Assembly: GCA_040772845.1 (NCBI GenBank)
Contig: JAXGXG010000001.1
Coordinates: 6,634,001 to 6,698,000, forward strand
Source: PWXP01 sp040772845
GTDB lineage: Bacteria; Planctomycetota; Planctomycetia; Pirellulales; Thermoguttaceae
Reading direction: 5' to 3'
Length of the DNA stretch: 64,000 nt
Within the stretch, counting starts at the first letter, position 1. The number at the start of each line of letters is the position of its first letter. A model generated the notes under the pieces. It saw only the letters and a program-made list of their open reading frames with translations, had not been told where the DNA came from and did not search any database. The position numbers and the translations under genes were made by a program. Of the stretch, positions 37,121 to 46,019 are shown one piece after another.

Positions 37121-38112
37121 TGTGAATGTCTCCTCTTTCGAATGGTTTCACCTACGAAACGAGCACCGTACCCCTACGGCCAGCCCATTGACTGGTTTCA
37201 GTCAGTATCCAGAGCAAGTTCCGGTCGAGTGTAGCGCCCAATACGCTCCGAGAACCGAGTTCAACACGGCCGCCACCCGCTGCAGTTCAGGCCGACACGA
37301 GCGAGCAGGCCGCGTCCCGTCCGCGCATCGTAGCAGAAACGAAAGTATCAGGCTCGCCTTCTGCCTTTGCATACAAGACAGGGCTCATCGTACCGGCATT
37401 CTGCCTGCTCGTGTCCCGTTCGGTTTTGCGCCGCTATGCAGGAACCCGCTTCGTAGAAATGGCGCTATACCGTTGATAATCATACGGCACCCCCACGAAC
37501 TGAAGCAAGCCCCTCTATGTAGTGGACTGCCGAGTTCTTGCAGAGCCCCAAGTTGTGCGCGTTTTCTGGCGTGCGAAATGTTCGTTTCCTCCTGTTTCCC
37601 TACACTCCTACTCGTGCTCAGCGATAGCGGTGCTCGTACTCGTAATCGAAGGTCTCGCACGGCCGCAAAAACCTTCCTCCCCATCCCCTCCATCACTCCC
37701 AGCCCGTTTGTAGTTCCGCCTTCAGGCGGTCTTCCCTCTTCCGCCATCGCGTCCCCAGTTTCAACTCCCAGCTTCCATTTGGGTGACGGAGGACAGAACA
37801 GGAGTCAACAGAGTGAACAGAGACTGTCTTTGATACCTGAAAACCGAAGACTCGATCACTTGAAATCAACAGACGAAGTCTTCAGACGGATCGTTCCCGA
37901 GACCAACCGAGTTCGAGACCGCAGAGGAGACGGAGGTAACGGAGTTCTCTGCTCCGTTTCCTTTGTTCCCTCCTGTTTCCGTGCCCTTCGTACTCGTCCC
38001 GTTTTGGTGCCCCTTGCCAAGCCTCCCGCACAGTCCGTGTCTTTCGTTGTTTATGTCATGGGCTGCGTCCCGATTCGGGTTGCCGGCATACATTGTATGT
38101 CCTTGCGTTGCG
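37121..38112. other. Gene-free stretch with a repeat fragment
   Basis: No gene is supported in these ~990 bases. The open frames are low-complexity and unrecognisable. Bases about 37711-37736 (GTTCCGCCTTCAGGCGGTCT...) repeat the inner part of the palindrome at 17046-17175. Stretches such as TTCCTCCTGTTTCC and TTCCCTCCTGTTTCC recur, suggesting old duplicated non-coding sequence. Confidence 0.5.
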
Positions 38113-38454
38113 TCAATTCCTTCGCCGCACGAAGACATCTGACCAACCACATTGGCGGCATTTGAGCGTCGTGACACGTGGAATACGCATGGCCCATTGC
38201 CCAATCGCTAGTCCGGGGCCAAAGACAACGAGCACGCCCACGGTAACCATGAGTGCCACGGCGCCAACCGACCTTGGAATTACAATAACTGGCGAAAGAG
38301 AGAGTACGGCAATTACCGCTGCCGCCCAGGGAAACGTAAAGCCGATACCGACCAAGAACAGCATGATCGCCTTCTTCTGCATCCGGCTTTTTGGGCGGAC
38401 TAGGGTGCTGAATGCGTGATTACACTCCGGGCATCGTTCTGGTAGTTTCTCCAT
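38113..38454 (-). CDS. Zinc-ribbon membrane protein
   Basis: The 113-residue protein starts at ATG 38454 (AAGGGGGAA upstream). It opens with a CxxC knuckle ('MEKLPERCPECNHAF'). Two membrane spans follow, 'IMLFLVGIGFTFPWAAAVIA' and 'AVALMVTVGVLVVFGPGLAI', and it ends with a second CxxC ('LKCRQCGWSDVFVRRRN'). The two Cys pairs could together bind one zinc across the membrane face, or act separately. No known family was recognised. It is isolated, with gene-free DNA on both sides. Confidence 0.65.
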   Translation of the reverse strand: MEKLPERCPECNHAFSTLVRPKSRMQKKAIMLFLVGIGFTFPWAAAVIAVLSLSPVIVIPRSVGAVALMVTVGVLVVFGPGLAIGQWAMRIPRVTTLKCRQCGWSDVFVRRRN

Positions 38455-38937
38455 CGGCTTTCCCCCTTGTGTTTCGGTGAATTTGACCTTGCCACGCTAG
38501 AATCCCTTGTGACCACGAGGGTTAAAGGGGACAGATCCAATACTACAGGTGTGCGTTGTAACCCCTTTTTCTGTAGGTGGTTACGCGCAATTGGACCGGG
38601 CCCTTTAATTGCCCGGCCTGGCACAGCCCCCAGCGCAAGTAATGCTACCGCGATGCGCGAGCCCCGTCAAGTGGGCCATGGCAAAGCTTCGTCCGCGGGG
38701 GGTGCGCGCGCTGGCATCCGATGGATAGCCACGGATTTCCGGTGCTGTGCAGATCTGGACTGGCAATCAACTTCATGGGCATTTGCCAGGTTTCGTGGCC
38801 AGGGAGGTCAAATACCACGGACAAAACGGATGCGACGCACGGCGCACGCGCCGAGGAGTTGCGACGGACAGCCACCTGTCGAAACGGTCATTCCAGCCAA
38901 TTGCCTAACGTCTGCCGACGCTGTGCACTCACTCTGC
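38455..38937. other. Gene-free stretch upstream of the attC-like site
   Basis: No gene is recognised. AAAGGGGACAG at 38527 and CCCCTTTTTCTGT at about 38561 form an inverted pair. GTTAAAGGGGACAGATCC is the kind of word seen in palindromic repeats mobilised by single-strand (Y1/RAYT) transposases, which is weak evidence. Confidence 0.35.
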
Positions 38938-39030
38938 CTCCTAACGATTCGGTTCCCCGGGCGGCGGCCGAGATCCTATCCACACAAGTCAACCCGGACC
39001 CGCCGCTCCGAGTGGAACCGTTTGTTGGAT
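38938..39030. repeat. attC-like recombination site
   Basis: A 93-bp imperfect palindrome. The left arm TCCTAACGATTCGGTTCC plus GGGCGGCGG pairs with CCGCCGCTCC plus GGAACCGTTTGTTGGAT. The outer boxes fit the integron attC scheme (RYYYAAC on one side and GTTRRRY on the other) except at one end base. It lies directly 3' of the TIR gene, where an attC of a gene cassette would be. A GCCTAAC at 38903-38909 could be an alternative end. Confidence 0.45.
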
Positions 39031-39055
39031 CGGTATAGTTCCTCAATTGCCGCGA

Positions 39056-40027
39056 TTATCCGTCCTGATCGTCCGGCGAGTTCCTATCCGGAATGATACG
39101 GTGCAGTGCCATCTCCAGCATCATTGGCAAATCTTCCGTCAGCATCATGAGTTCCTTTGACCCTCCTGAAAGCTCAAAGAACATCTTCGAGTGCATCATG
39201 TGCTCCATCATTCGAGGCAACCTGGCAATAGTTCTTTCCGCCATCTCGGAGCGTCCATCTCTGATCTCCCGGTACGTCTCCGTCAAGATCTCAGCCAACC
39301 ACGGCAGGTCTTCGCGGTAGAGACCCGCGAGCATCAACAAATGCAACGGACCTCCTCCTTCTCTACTAGCGATCATCGCCATCTCGTCCAACATACGAGG
39401 GTGAATGCGACGAATTCTCCGACGTTTGTAGCCTTCGTCTCGACCAGCCAAGTCTCCCAGTTCGCCCATCCTTGAATTAATCCCACGGACACTGGTTACG
39501 AGTTCCTCCAATATCTCGTGCTGCGGGCGCATATGTTTCTCAGATGGTTCCGTATCCGGTATGCTCTCAAGTGCTTCTCTGAGGCGTGGCCAAAGGGCTG
39601 GCACTACCTGTTCCACAATGTGCTCTGAAGTCTTCGTGTCGGACACGTTGTTGATGGATTGGACGATTTCCATGATGCCACTCTCTTCCAGCTTCTGCGC
39701 CTGGAACTGAGACAGAGGGCCGCTCAAATCGCTGATTTCCAATCCGTAAAGGAGCGGGATTACCTTCGCGTCGAGCATGGACTTGGACAGTGCTCCTGAC
39801 TCAAAGAGAACCCATTCGGAGTGAAGGTTTTCGGGAGTTATGCAGATGATGCCGAAGTTTGATGCCTCAAGTTCCCCAGCGATCGCCTGGGCCCACCGAT
39901 CCCCCGCTGATATATCCTTGTCCGAGACCCACGGCTCGACGTACTGCAAAGCCATGGGAAGCCAATCTCGCAGCGCATTTGCAAGGGCTTTGCTTCTCTT
40001 CCCACTCCAACTGATGAATACCTTCAT
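39056..40027 (-). CDS. TIR-domain protein (putative NAD-cleaving effector)
   Basis: The 323-residue protein starts 'MKVFISWSGKRSKALANALR', the first strand and helix of a bacterial TIR domain. It has 'WVSDKDISAGDRWAQAIAGE' and 'NFGIICITPENLHSEWVLFE', where W72-x3-E76 matches the W-x-x-x-E with the catalytic Glu of NADase TIRs. The TIR part ends near residue 150. The rest is helical and ends in a Met-rich region ('ARLPRMMEHMMHSKMFFELS') of unknown role, perhaps a sensor or oligomerisation part. TIR proteins of this size are used in phage defence. There is no partner gene, and the nearby attC-like site suggests it travels as a cassette. The ribosome-binding site GAGAGGAG lies upstream. Confidence 0.8.
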   Translation of the reverse strand: MKVFISWSGKRSKALANALRDWLPMALQYVEPWVSDKDISAGDRWAQAIAGELEASNFGIICITPENLHSEWVLFESGALSKSMLDAKVIPLLYGLEISDLSGPLSQFQAQKLEESGIMEIVQSINNVSDTKTSEHIVEQVVPALWPRLREALESIPDTEPSEKHMRPQHEILEELVTSVRGINSRMGELGDLAGRDEGYKRRRIRRIHPRMLDEMAMIASREGGGPLHLLMLAGLYREDLPWLAEILTETYREIRDGRSEMAERTIARLPRMMEHMMHSKMFFELSGGSKELMMLTEDLPMMLEMALHRIIPDRNSPDDQDG

Positions 40028-40609
40028 TGGGATCGCTCCTCTCGCCTGAATTTGCGCTGACTTCGTGGTTTCACCTGATGTGGGCGGAAACGTTCCTCAT
40101 CGATCTCGTTTTTCTACCCCGATTACCCTTTCCCGGAAGGGCCATACCACGGACCATGATCCTAATCTCTCTAGAGGGCCGCGGCAAGCAGTTCTGGCAG
40201 AATTCTCGCGACTCGGTAGCCGTGCGACCAGCGCGCCGATAACCTAACACCGGTATTCCGGCGCTATATTAATCGGCGTATATCCCGGGAGATCGGTTGT
40301 GGGATCTGGCGCGTCCCCCATACAAGCACGCAGCGCGAGCAAGTGGATCGAGCGTTTCGGGTGCTTGCGAACCTTGTATACCTTCGCGCGGCTGGAAGCG
40401 CAAGGACACGCAATGCGATCAATGTGCTTTGCATGTCCACCTAACGACGGAGAATGTAAGGATAGGCAAAGCGACCCCCTCTTCGTGCTCGCAGAACTGC
40501 CAGCGTACGTTGTCGATGCTGCGCCAGTCCTAAGGCGCAAAATGCAAACCGGACCCCGAATGGCTGTTGGTTCGGCAACACTCGGCATCGCCGACGGGTG
40601 TGGAGGGAT
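40028..40609. other. Gene-free stretch between TIR gene and toxin-antitoxin pair
   Basis: No gene is recognised. ACCTAAC words at 40232 and 40440 recall attC ends. A weak hairpin (GCGCCGATAACC with GGTATTCCGGCGC, about 40218-40265) is present, but no full attC structure can be closed. The segment may contain degraded cassette boundaries. Confidence 0.35.
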
Positions 40610-40849
40610 CTACAACTCGTCACCTTCCCGTGGCTCAACGTCCGGAACTTTCGCAAGCACGGCATTGAATTTATCCCTGCTGCCTCTTTGGCCGCGTTGT
40701 TCCAAATATTCCATGGTTGCCAAGGATGCAAGCTTCTCGGCTACGGCGGTGGCAATGAATTGGTTCAGTGAAATGCCGTCTTGCTCGGCACATTGTTTCA
40801 ATTGCCTGTGTATGGAATCCGGCAGTTGAAGGCTTAAGGTCGTGCTCAT
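40610..40849 (-). CDS. Ribbon-helix-helix antitoxin-like protein
   Basis: The 79-residue protein reads 'MSTTLSLQLPDSIHRQLKQC', then 'AEQDGISLNQFIATAVAEKL', a classic ribbon-helix-helix (HicB/Arc-like) DNA-binding pattern in which the first strand is 'TLSLQLPDS' and the helices follow. The acidic C-terminal tail could wrap the toxin. Its ATG overlaps the stop of the PIN gene by 4 bp (ATGA), so it is translationally coupled and is the second gene of the pair. It would neutralise the PIN nuclease and repress the promoter. Confidence 0.75.
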   Translation of the reverse strand: MSTTLSLQLPDSIHRQLKQCAEQDGISLNQFIATAVAEKLASLATMEYLEQRGQRGSRDKFNAVLAKVPDVEPREGDEL

Positions 40850-41268
40850 GGGACATCACCTATGATTCGCAGAAATTCGATCGGGCGTATCGCCTGCAAC
40901 CCGAATCGTTCAATGTCACGGAAGTCGCGTTCGTTGAATGTCACAATGTAACGGCAACCGGCAGTTACCGCTAATTCAAGCACCATATCGTCTTTTGGGT
41001 CGTTCAGGTATGGACGCCAAAGAAAGTAAACCTGATGGCGGTTCCCGATGGTGCAAAGATAATCCACAACATCGCGCGCATTCTCCGGCGAGAGACAGAG
41101 TCCCGGCCGGCTCAGCACATCTTCGTATTCGAGCACCAAGGGCACCGAAACGGCAATCTCGAAGTGTCCCGCACCGACCAACGACAACAGTCGGTGCGAT
41201 GCGCCTCGCCGCGAGCGAAGTGCGGCAACAAGGACATTGGTGTCGAGAACGATTTGTGGACGCGCCAT
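40846..41268 (-). CDS. PIN-domain toxin ribonuclease
   Basis: The 140-residue PIN-domain protein starts at ATG 41268 (MARPQIVLDTNVLVAALRSR) with the first catalytic Asp at residue 9. Further acidic positions are in 'PLVLEYEDVLSRPG' and 'YLNDPKDDMVLELAVTAGCR', and the last strand is 'YIVTFNERDFRDIERFG'. This matches the COG1569-type toxin of toxin-antitoxin modules. It probably cleaves RNA in a metal-dependent way when not bound by the ribbon-helix-helix protein. The open frame extends upstream to 41457, but that part overlaps the next gene's leader and is not PIN-like. Confidence 0.8.
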   Translation of the reverse strand: MARPQIVLDTNVLVAALRSRRGASHRLLSLVGAGHFEIAVSVPLVLEYEDVLSRPGLCLSPENARDVVDYLCTIGNRHQVYFLWRPYLNDPKDDMVLELAVTAGCRYIVTFNERDFRDIERFGLQAIRPIEFLRIIGDVP

Positions 41269-41531
41269 GGTACCATCATATCCGCCACCGCCTGCGATGT
41301 CAACCCGTCGCTTGACAGGTTCATCTCCCCTGCTTAAGCTCAGTTCTGGTGGTAATCGCGTTTTCTGCCCGTAGCGGTGCGGCAGGCATCGGTTCCGGCG
41401 GAGCAAGGCGTAACGCACTACCTGCCAGCGACGCAGGCGACCTTTCCAAGTGACCAATGAAGACGGCGAGGGGTCCTACGGTTCATTCAAGCTTCCCTCC
41501 TGCCCGGCAGGCTGAGAAAGGGCAAACGGCA

Positions 41532-44500
41532 ATGCGCGTCCTGAAGCAGTTTCTCGCTGTGGTTCTGATCGGCGGCACGATCGGGACCAGCGCGGCCGAT
41601 GACGCAGGTGTCTCGTTCGAGAACTTTCTGCCGACCGGACGGCGACAGTACGTCAACAATCCGAAACTCAATGCCGCCGAGTGGCCCCGGTCCGTGCGGA
41701 TTTCCGATCCCCTGTACGAACGTGGACCTACCGCAGAAAACGAGCCATTGTCGGCAGATCCCGTCTTCGGCTCCGCGTACTTCGCCGGGACGGCAGGCTT
41801 CGTCATCGCAGGTTGCCCCGAGCTTGCCCAGGCGCCGTTGACGGTCCGCCTGCGTGTGAAGGTGGCCAATGCGAATCAGTTCAATATCTTCACGGCGTTT
41901 CAGCCCAAGGCTTCGCCCCTGCACTGGGAACTGTACACCTTCCGGGGCGACGGCGACCTGTCTTTCTACATGCCGGGCAATAACCCGGACACCATCCGCA
42001 GCAACGCCTGCATTACCGACGGGCAGTGGCACGACGTGGCGGCCGCCGTGACCCGCCAGCGCGTCGTCCTGTACGTCGACGGCAAGAAGGTTGCCGACGG
42101 TCCGGTCACTCGCTCCTTCGGCCAGGCGACGGAACCAACACGATTGGGGATCGGCACACTGGTGGAAGGTCACCTCACCTGCCACGGCTGGATCGACGAT
42201 CTCAGTATCCGTTCGACGGCCACCGAACCTACCCAACCGCTTGCCGCACCCCAGAAGCCGGACGAGACAACGCTGTTTCTCTGTTCGTTCGAGCCGTCGG
42301 AGGCAGGCGGAGTCATCGTAGACGGTCGGTTTGCGGGCACGCTGTCGGCCGACACGCATTCTGCGCGTTTCCCCGAGCAGCTCTTTCCCGGCGGAGGTAT
42401 CGAACCAACGGTCCAACCCGGCCAGCAGCCTCCCAAGACGGTGCCCAGAATTCCATGCTCCGCACAGCAATTGGACGACGCGATCCGGCGACTCGGACTG
42501 AACAGCGTGCAGGCAGACCATTTCCGCCCCGGCGTACTGGCATTCTGGGGCGAACTTGCCGCCGAACTCCAAAGCCAAATCGACGGAACCATTCCGCTGC
42601 CCCGCGGCGCGGCCGAGCAGGTGTACGACACGCAGGCACTCCTCCTCCCGACGGAAAAGACGCCTTACGCGGTGATTGTCCGCCGTACGGGCATAATGCT
42701 GGACGACTTGAAAAGACGCGGCGTCAACGTCCGAGTGTTGCGCGAGGACTGGAAGCGTCTGGCGGCGAACGCGTCGCCGCAGCCCGGCGATGTCTTCGCG
42801 GCCTGTGCCGTGCGGCGCGCGGTGATGTTCGCCAACCCGGAACTGGAAACCTACGACAAGCTTGTCTTCCTCGGGCGCGCCACCTACGCCGGCTGCCGCT
42901 TGACCAATATGAACAACTCAGATCGCACCGGCGGTCACTTCGCCACTCAGTGTTTCGGGTTCAATACCATTCACGGCGGCGGGATATTTTCGCTGACAGA
43001 CTGGCGAGGCACGGCACCGGCCGTCACCAACCTGCTTGAGAAGCGTACTGTCGTCAACGGCCCGTACAAAGGGCAGACGCTGGACCACGGTTCGTTCTAC
43101 ACGCCATCGGTCAGTTTCGACGGCAAGACGATCTACTTCGCCCACTGCGGGGCGACCGAGCATCGCTGGATGTGGTCGGACGACACCGTATGGAAGCTGT
43201 TCAAGCTCGATCTGCGGTCGGGCCGGGTCACGCAGCTTACCGAGGGGCCGTGGAACGATTTCGATCCGGTGGAACTACCGTCCGGCCGGGTTGTCTTCAT
43301 TTCCGAACGGCGCGGCGGTTTCATCCGCTGCTTTACCGAAGGGTCGCGGCTTCGGGTGCCGACCTTCGTACTGCACAGCATGAAGCCGGACGGCAGCGAC
43401 ATCTATCCGATTTCCTATTACGAAACCAGTGAATGGCAGCCGAGCGTCGACAACAACGGCATGCTGGTCTATACGCGATGGGACTACACCGACCGTGATG
43501 ACTGCCTGGGCAGCCAGTTCTGGACCTGCTATCCGGACGGCCGCGACCCGCGCGCACCGCACGGCAACTACCCCTTCCCGTGGCACACCTTTGCAGACAA
43601 TACGCACGGCGACCATCGCTTCGGGCGTTGTGCCGACGCACCCTCGGCGCTCCCGATGACCGAAATGCACATCCGGGCGATCCCCAATTCGCACCGCTAC
43701 ATCCTGACCGCCGCCCCACACCACGGCGAGACGTTCGGTTCGCTTTGTGTACTGGACCTGCGACTTCCCGACGACTATCACATGGGCCAGCTTCGCCGCG
43801 TCACGCCCTATACACCGTTTCCCGAGAGCGAAAGTCCCGGTCGCAGCCAATACAAGTACGGCGCCGCCTGGCCGGTGAGCGAAGATGTGTTCCTGTGCAA
43901 TCGCTGGGAGGATCTCGTTCTGCTCGATCGGTACGGCAACGAGGAACTGGTATGTGAACGCGAACTGCTGCCGGTGGGCTACGACCCACGCCTGCGACTG
44001 ACGCACCCGAAGCCGCTCCGTGCTCGGCCCAAGCCGCCGGTCATCCCGCAGCAGACCGCGCAGGGCGAGGATTTCGCCACTGCCGACAAACGGGCGACCA
44101 TTGGCGTGGTGAACGTCAACATTGCCGACCAGCCGTTCCCCGAAGGGCGCGAGCCCAAACGGCTGCGCGTGTTGCAGGCGATCCTGAAATCCGACCCGTG
44201 GATGGACAAGCCTTTCATCGGTTACGGCAAGGAGAATACGCCTCGCATCCCGCTGGGCACCGTACCGCTGGAGGCAGACGGCAGCGCATATTTCGAAGCG
44301 CCGGCGGGCAAGCAGCTCATCTTTCAGGTGCTAGACGAGAACAATATGGCCATCCAGACCATGCGTTCTACCGCGTTCGTGCATCCGGGCGAGCGGTTGA
44401 CGTGCGTCGGCTGCCACGAGCCGAAGCAGAAGAGCTACGCGGTCAAGAAGACGCCGCCTCTCGCATTTCAACGCGCCCCGTCCAAGCTGGCGCCTGAATG

Positions 44501-44921
44501 CGGCCCGGTCGAGCCGGTCAGTTTCTACCGCCTGGTCGCCCCGATTTTCACAAACCGGTGCCTTCCCTGCCATGTTCAGAAAGGCAAAGGCCCGCAGAAC
44601 ATGGACTACGACAGTCTGCGAGACTACGCCTTCCATTTCTCCGGCGGCTTCCGGGGCACGATCATGCAGAAGGAGTACGGCGGCTCACGAGCGATCCCCG
44701 GCCGCTGCGGCGCCGCCGCCTCGCGCATCGGGCAGGCACTACTAACTGACGCGCACCGCAAGGCCGTCCCGGAAGAAGAGCGGCGCCGCGTCATCCTCTG
44801 GCTCGACGCCAACTCCCTCCGCTACAGCACCTACCGCGACACCGCCGCCCAACAGCGCGGCGCCCTTGTCTGGCCCCTGCTGGACGTCGATCCGGCTGCT
44901 CCGCTTGCCAGTAGCGAGTGA
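41532..44921 (+). CDS. HzsA-related diheme protein with N-terminal LamG-like domain
   Basis: The 1,129-residue exported protein (ATG 41532, AAAGGG upstream) has a signal peptide ('VLKQFLAVVLIGGTIGTSAA'). A LamG/concanavalin-like domain follows ('HWELYTFRGDGDLSFYMPGN', 'WHDVAAAVTRQRVVLYVDGK'). The central region (about 300-830) resembles the beta-propeller/middle domain of the hydrazine synthase alpha subunit and TolB-like proteins: 'SVSFDGKTIYFAHCGA', 'RVVFISERRGGFIRC', 'LHSMKPDGSDIYPISYYE'. Two c-type heme motifs lie near the C-terminus, C958VGCH and C1010LPCH. HzsA-related proteins are common in non-anammox planctomycetes, where their redox role is unknown. No other hydrazine-synthase gene is in the window, so hydrazine chemistry should not be assumed. 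Confidence 0.8.
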   Translation: MRVLKQFLAVVLIGGTIGTSAADDAGVSFENFLPTGRRQYVNNPKLNAAEWPRSVRISDPLYERGPTAENEPLSADPVFGSAYFAGTAGFVIAGCPELAQAPLTVRLRVKVANANQFNIFTAFQPKASPLHWELYTFRGDGDLSFYMPGNNPDTIRSNACITDGQWHDVAAAVTRQRVVLYVDGKKVADGPVTRSFGQATEPTRLGIGTLVEGHLTCHGWIDDLSIRSTATEPTQPLAAPQKPDETTLFLCSFEPSEAGGVIVDGRFAGTLSADTHSARFPEQLFPGGGIEPTVQPGQQPPKTVPRIPCSAQQLDDAIRRLGLNSVQADHFRPGVLAFWGELAAELQSQIDGTIPLPRGAAEQVYDTQALLLPTEKTPYAVIVRRTGIMLDDLKRRGVNVRVLREDWKRLAANASPQPGDVFAACAVRRAVMFANPELETYDKLVFLGRATYAGCRLTNMNNSDRTGGHFATQCFGFNTIHGGGIFSLTDWRGTAPAVTNLLEKRTVVNGPYKGQTLDHGSFYTPSVSFDGKTIYFAHCGATEHRWMWSDDTVWKLFKLDLRSGRVTQLTEGPWNDFDPVELPSGRVVFISERRGGFIRCFTEGSRLRVPTFVLHSMKPDGSDIYPISYYETSEWQPSVDNNGMLVYTRWDYTDRDDCLGSQFWTCYPDGRDPRAPHGNYPFPWHTFADNTHGDHRFGRCADAPSALPMTEMHIRAIPNSHRYILTAAPHHGETFGSLCVLDLRLPDDYHMGQLRRVTPYTPFPESESPGRSQYKYGAAWPVSEDVFLCNRWEDLVLLDRYGNEELVCERELLPVGYDPRLRLTHPKPLRARPKPPVIPQQTAQGEDFATADKRATIGVVNVNIADQPFPEGREPKRLRVLQAILKSDPWMDKPFIGYGKENTPRIPLGTVPLEADGSAYFEAPAGKQLIFQVLDENNMAIQTMRSTAFVHPGERLTCVGCHEPKQKSYAVKKTPPLAFQRAPSKLAPECGPVEPVSFYRLVAPIFTNRCLPCHVQKGKGPQNMDYDSLRDYAFHFSGGFRGTIMQKEYGGSRAIPGRCGAAASRIGQALLTDAHRKAVPEEERRRVILWLDANSLRYSTYRDTAAQQRGALVWPLLDVDPAAPLASSE

Positions 44922-45246
44922 GTCAGTGCGGATGGTAGCTGCTGGCAGGTGGAAGAACAGATGCATTGACGCTGAATCCGACTCTCGGTCGATGCAAGTG
45001 CAGCAGCGGACTTGCACGGCTGAAAAAGGCCACCGGCCGGCTTGCCCCTATCATTCCGAGATTTCGTTGGATTTGTCCTAAAGTGAACTGGGATAAGATG
45101 TTAGGGCGTCCAGAAGGGCGAGATTTTGCATGCCTGGAGGGCAGCGGTGGGCTTATCGCGTGAAACTGGCGAATCCAGAGGACTTAGGCCCCCCTTTTTT
45201 CTTTTTTGGAATGTCCTATTATGTAATATAAGGGTAGCGTTTTGGG

Positions 45247-45260
45247 GTATGTATACATAC
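45247..45260. promoter_or_regulatory. 14-bp perfect palindrome upstream of orfA, possible operator
   Basis: GTATGTATACATAC lies 10 bp before the TAGGAGGTG ribosome-binding site of orfA, downstream of an AT-rich segment with TATTAT at about 45217 and TTTTTTGG before it, which looks like a promoter. OrfA has an N-terminal helix-turn-helix, so autoregulation at this palindrome is plausible. Confidence 0.4.
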
Positions 45261-45283
45261 AAGGACATTAGGAGGTGCGAGTC

Positions 45284-45964
45284 ATGAAGCTTACGCCACG
45301 CGAATCGCTAGTCGTCGAGCTGCTCCGGGATCGACGGGTCGCTTCCCACGCCGAACTGGCCCGGCAATTGAAGGTCTCCTCCAAGACGGTGCAACGAGCG
45401 CTCGCCAAGGTGGGCGCGTACGCCAGTCTCAATGGCAATTCCGCGTATGTCACGCTCAAGAGCGTCCCCCGTTTCGACCGCCACGGACTGTGGAGTCATA
45501 AGCAACTCCGCTTTTCACGGCACGGCGACCTGCGACACACCATCCGGGCATTGATCGACCAATCCTCGCGGGGATGTACCGCGGAAGAACTGCAGCAGTG
45601 GCTTGGCGCCCGCGTACATAACCATCTGAGCTTCTCGCTGCGTCGTGGGGAGATTCAACGGTTCTTTCTCGGTCGGCAGGCCGTATACACCTCGGCCGAT
45701 CCTGCCAAGCACCAACAGCAACGAACCACGCGACAACCGTCGGCAACCATGGTGTCTTGGGTGCCGTCTGCACCGACGGCGCCCCCTTTGCCGCCAGGCA
45801 TGGAAGCGATGGACGTCATTCGGTTGTTGCTCCAGATGCTTCGAAAGCCTGAGGCGAGTGATGCTTCGCTGGCGAAGTCTCTGCAGGCGAAGGGCCTAGA
45901 CATCCATGCGAATCAAATTCGCGACGTGATGGCCTTCTACCATCTAAAAAAAACGACACCCTGA
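45284..45964 (+). CDS. Insertion-sequence OrfA: helix-turn-helix protein
   Basis: The 226-residue frame starts at ATG 45284, 6 bp after TAGGAGGTG. Residues ~5-50 form a winged-helix-like DNA-binding part ('LVVELLRDRRVASHAELARQ' then 'LKVSSKTVQRALAKVG'). A second domain with 'DLRHTIRALIDQSSRGCTAE' and a Pro/Thr-rich linker follow. The C-terminal helix ('NQIRDVMAFYHLKK') ends on the slippery A run, and termination occurs at TGA 45962-45964. It is probably both a stand-alone regulator that binds the element ends and the N-terminal part of the fused transposase. Confidence 0.75.
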   Translation: MKLTPRESLVVELLRDRRVASHAELARQLKVSSKTVQRALAKVGAYASLNGNSAYVTLKSVPRFDRHGLWSHKQLRFSRHGDLRHTIRALIDQSSRGCTAEELQQWLGARVHNHLSFSLRRGEIQRFFLGRQAVYTSADPAKHQQQRTTRQPSATMVSWVPSAPTAPPLPPGMEAMDVIRLLLQMLRKPEASDASLAKSLQAKGLDIHANQIRDVMAFYHLKKTTP

Positions 45965-46019
45965 AAGCATCTTTCCTGTTCCGAAAGTGGCGGCGTTATT
46001 GGGAATCGGCCTTCGGAAC
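45946..46019 (+). promoter_or_regulatory. Programmed -1 ribosomal frameshift signal
   Basis: Eight A residues (45946-45953) place A-AAA-AAA in the orfA frame (CTA AAA AAA ACG). Slipping back one base gives AAC GAC ACC CTG and leads straight into the orfB frame with no stop. A downstream stem pairs GTTCCGAA (45978-45985) with TTCGGAAC (46012-46019), 8 bp perfect, which may stimulate the shift. The spacer of about 24 nt is longer than usual. Confidence 0.75.

Noticed and set aside
36957..38165. Plus-strand open frame of 402 codons over the glucoamylase start and the following gap
   Set aside because: Its first part is antisense to the glucoamylase gene and the rest is Ser/Arg/Pro-rich with no recognisable domain and no ribosome-binding site.
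40214..40460. Further attC sites marked by ACCTAAC at 40232 and 40440
   Set aside because: Neither closes into an attC-type palindrome with a GTTRRRY partner at a sensible distance.
41532..44921. Evidence for anammox metabolism
   Set aside because: HzsA-related proteins occur widely in planctomycetes without hydrazine synthase beta/gamma subunits. None of these is in the window.
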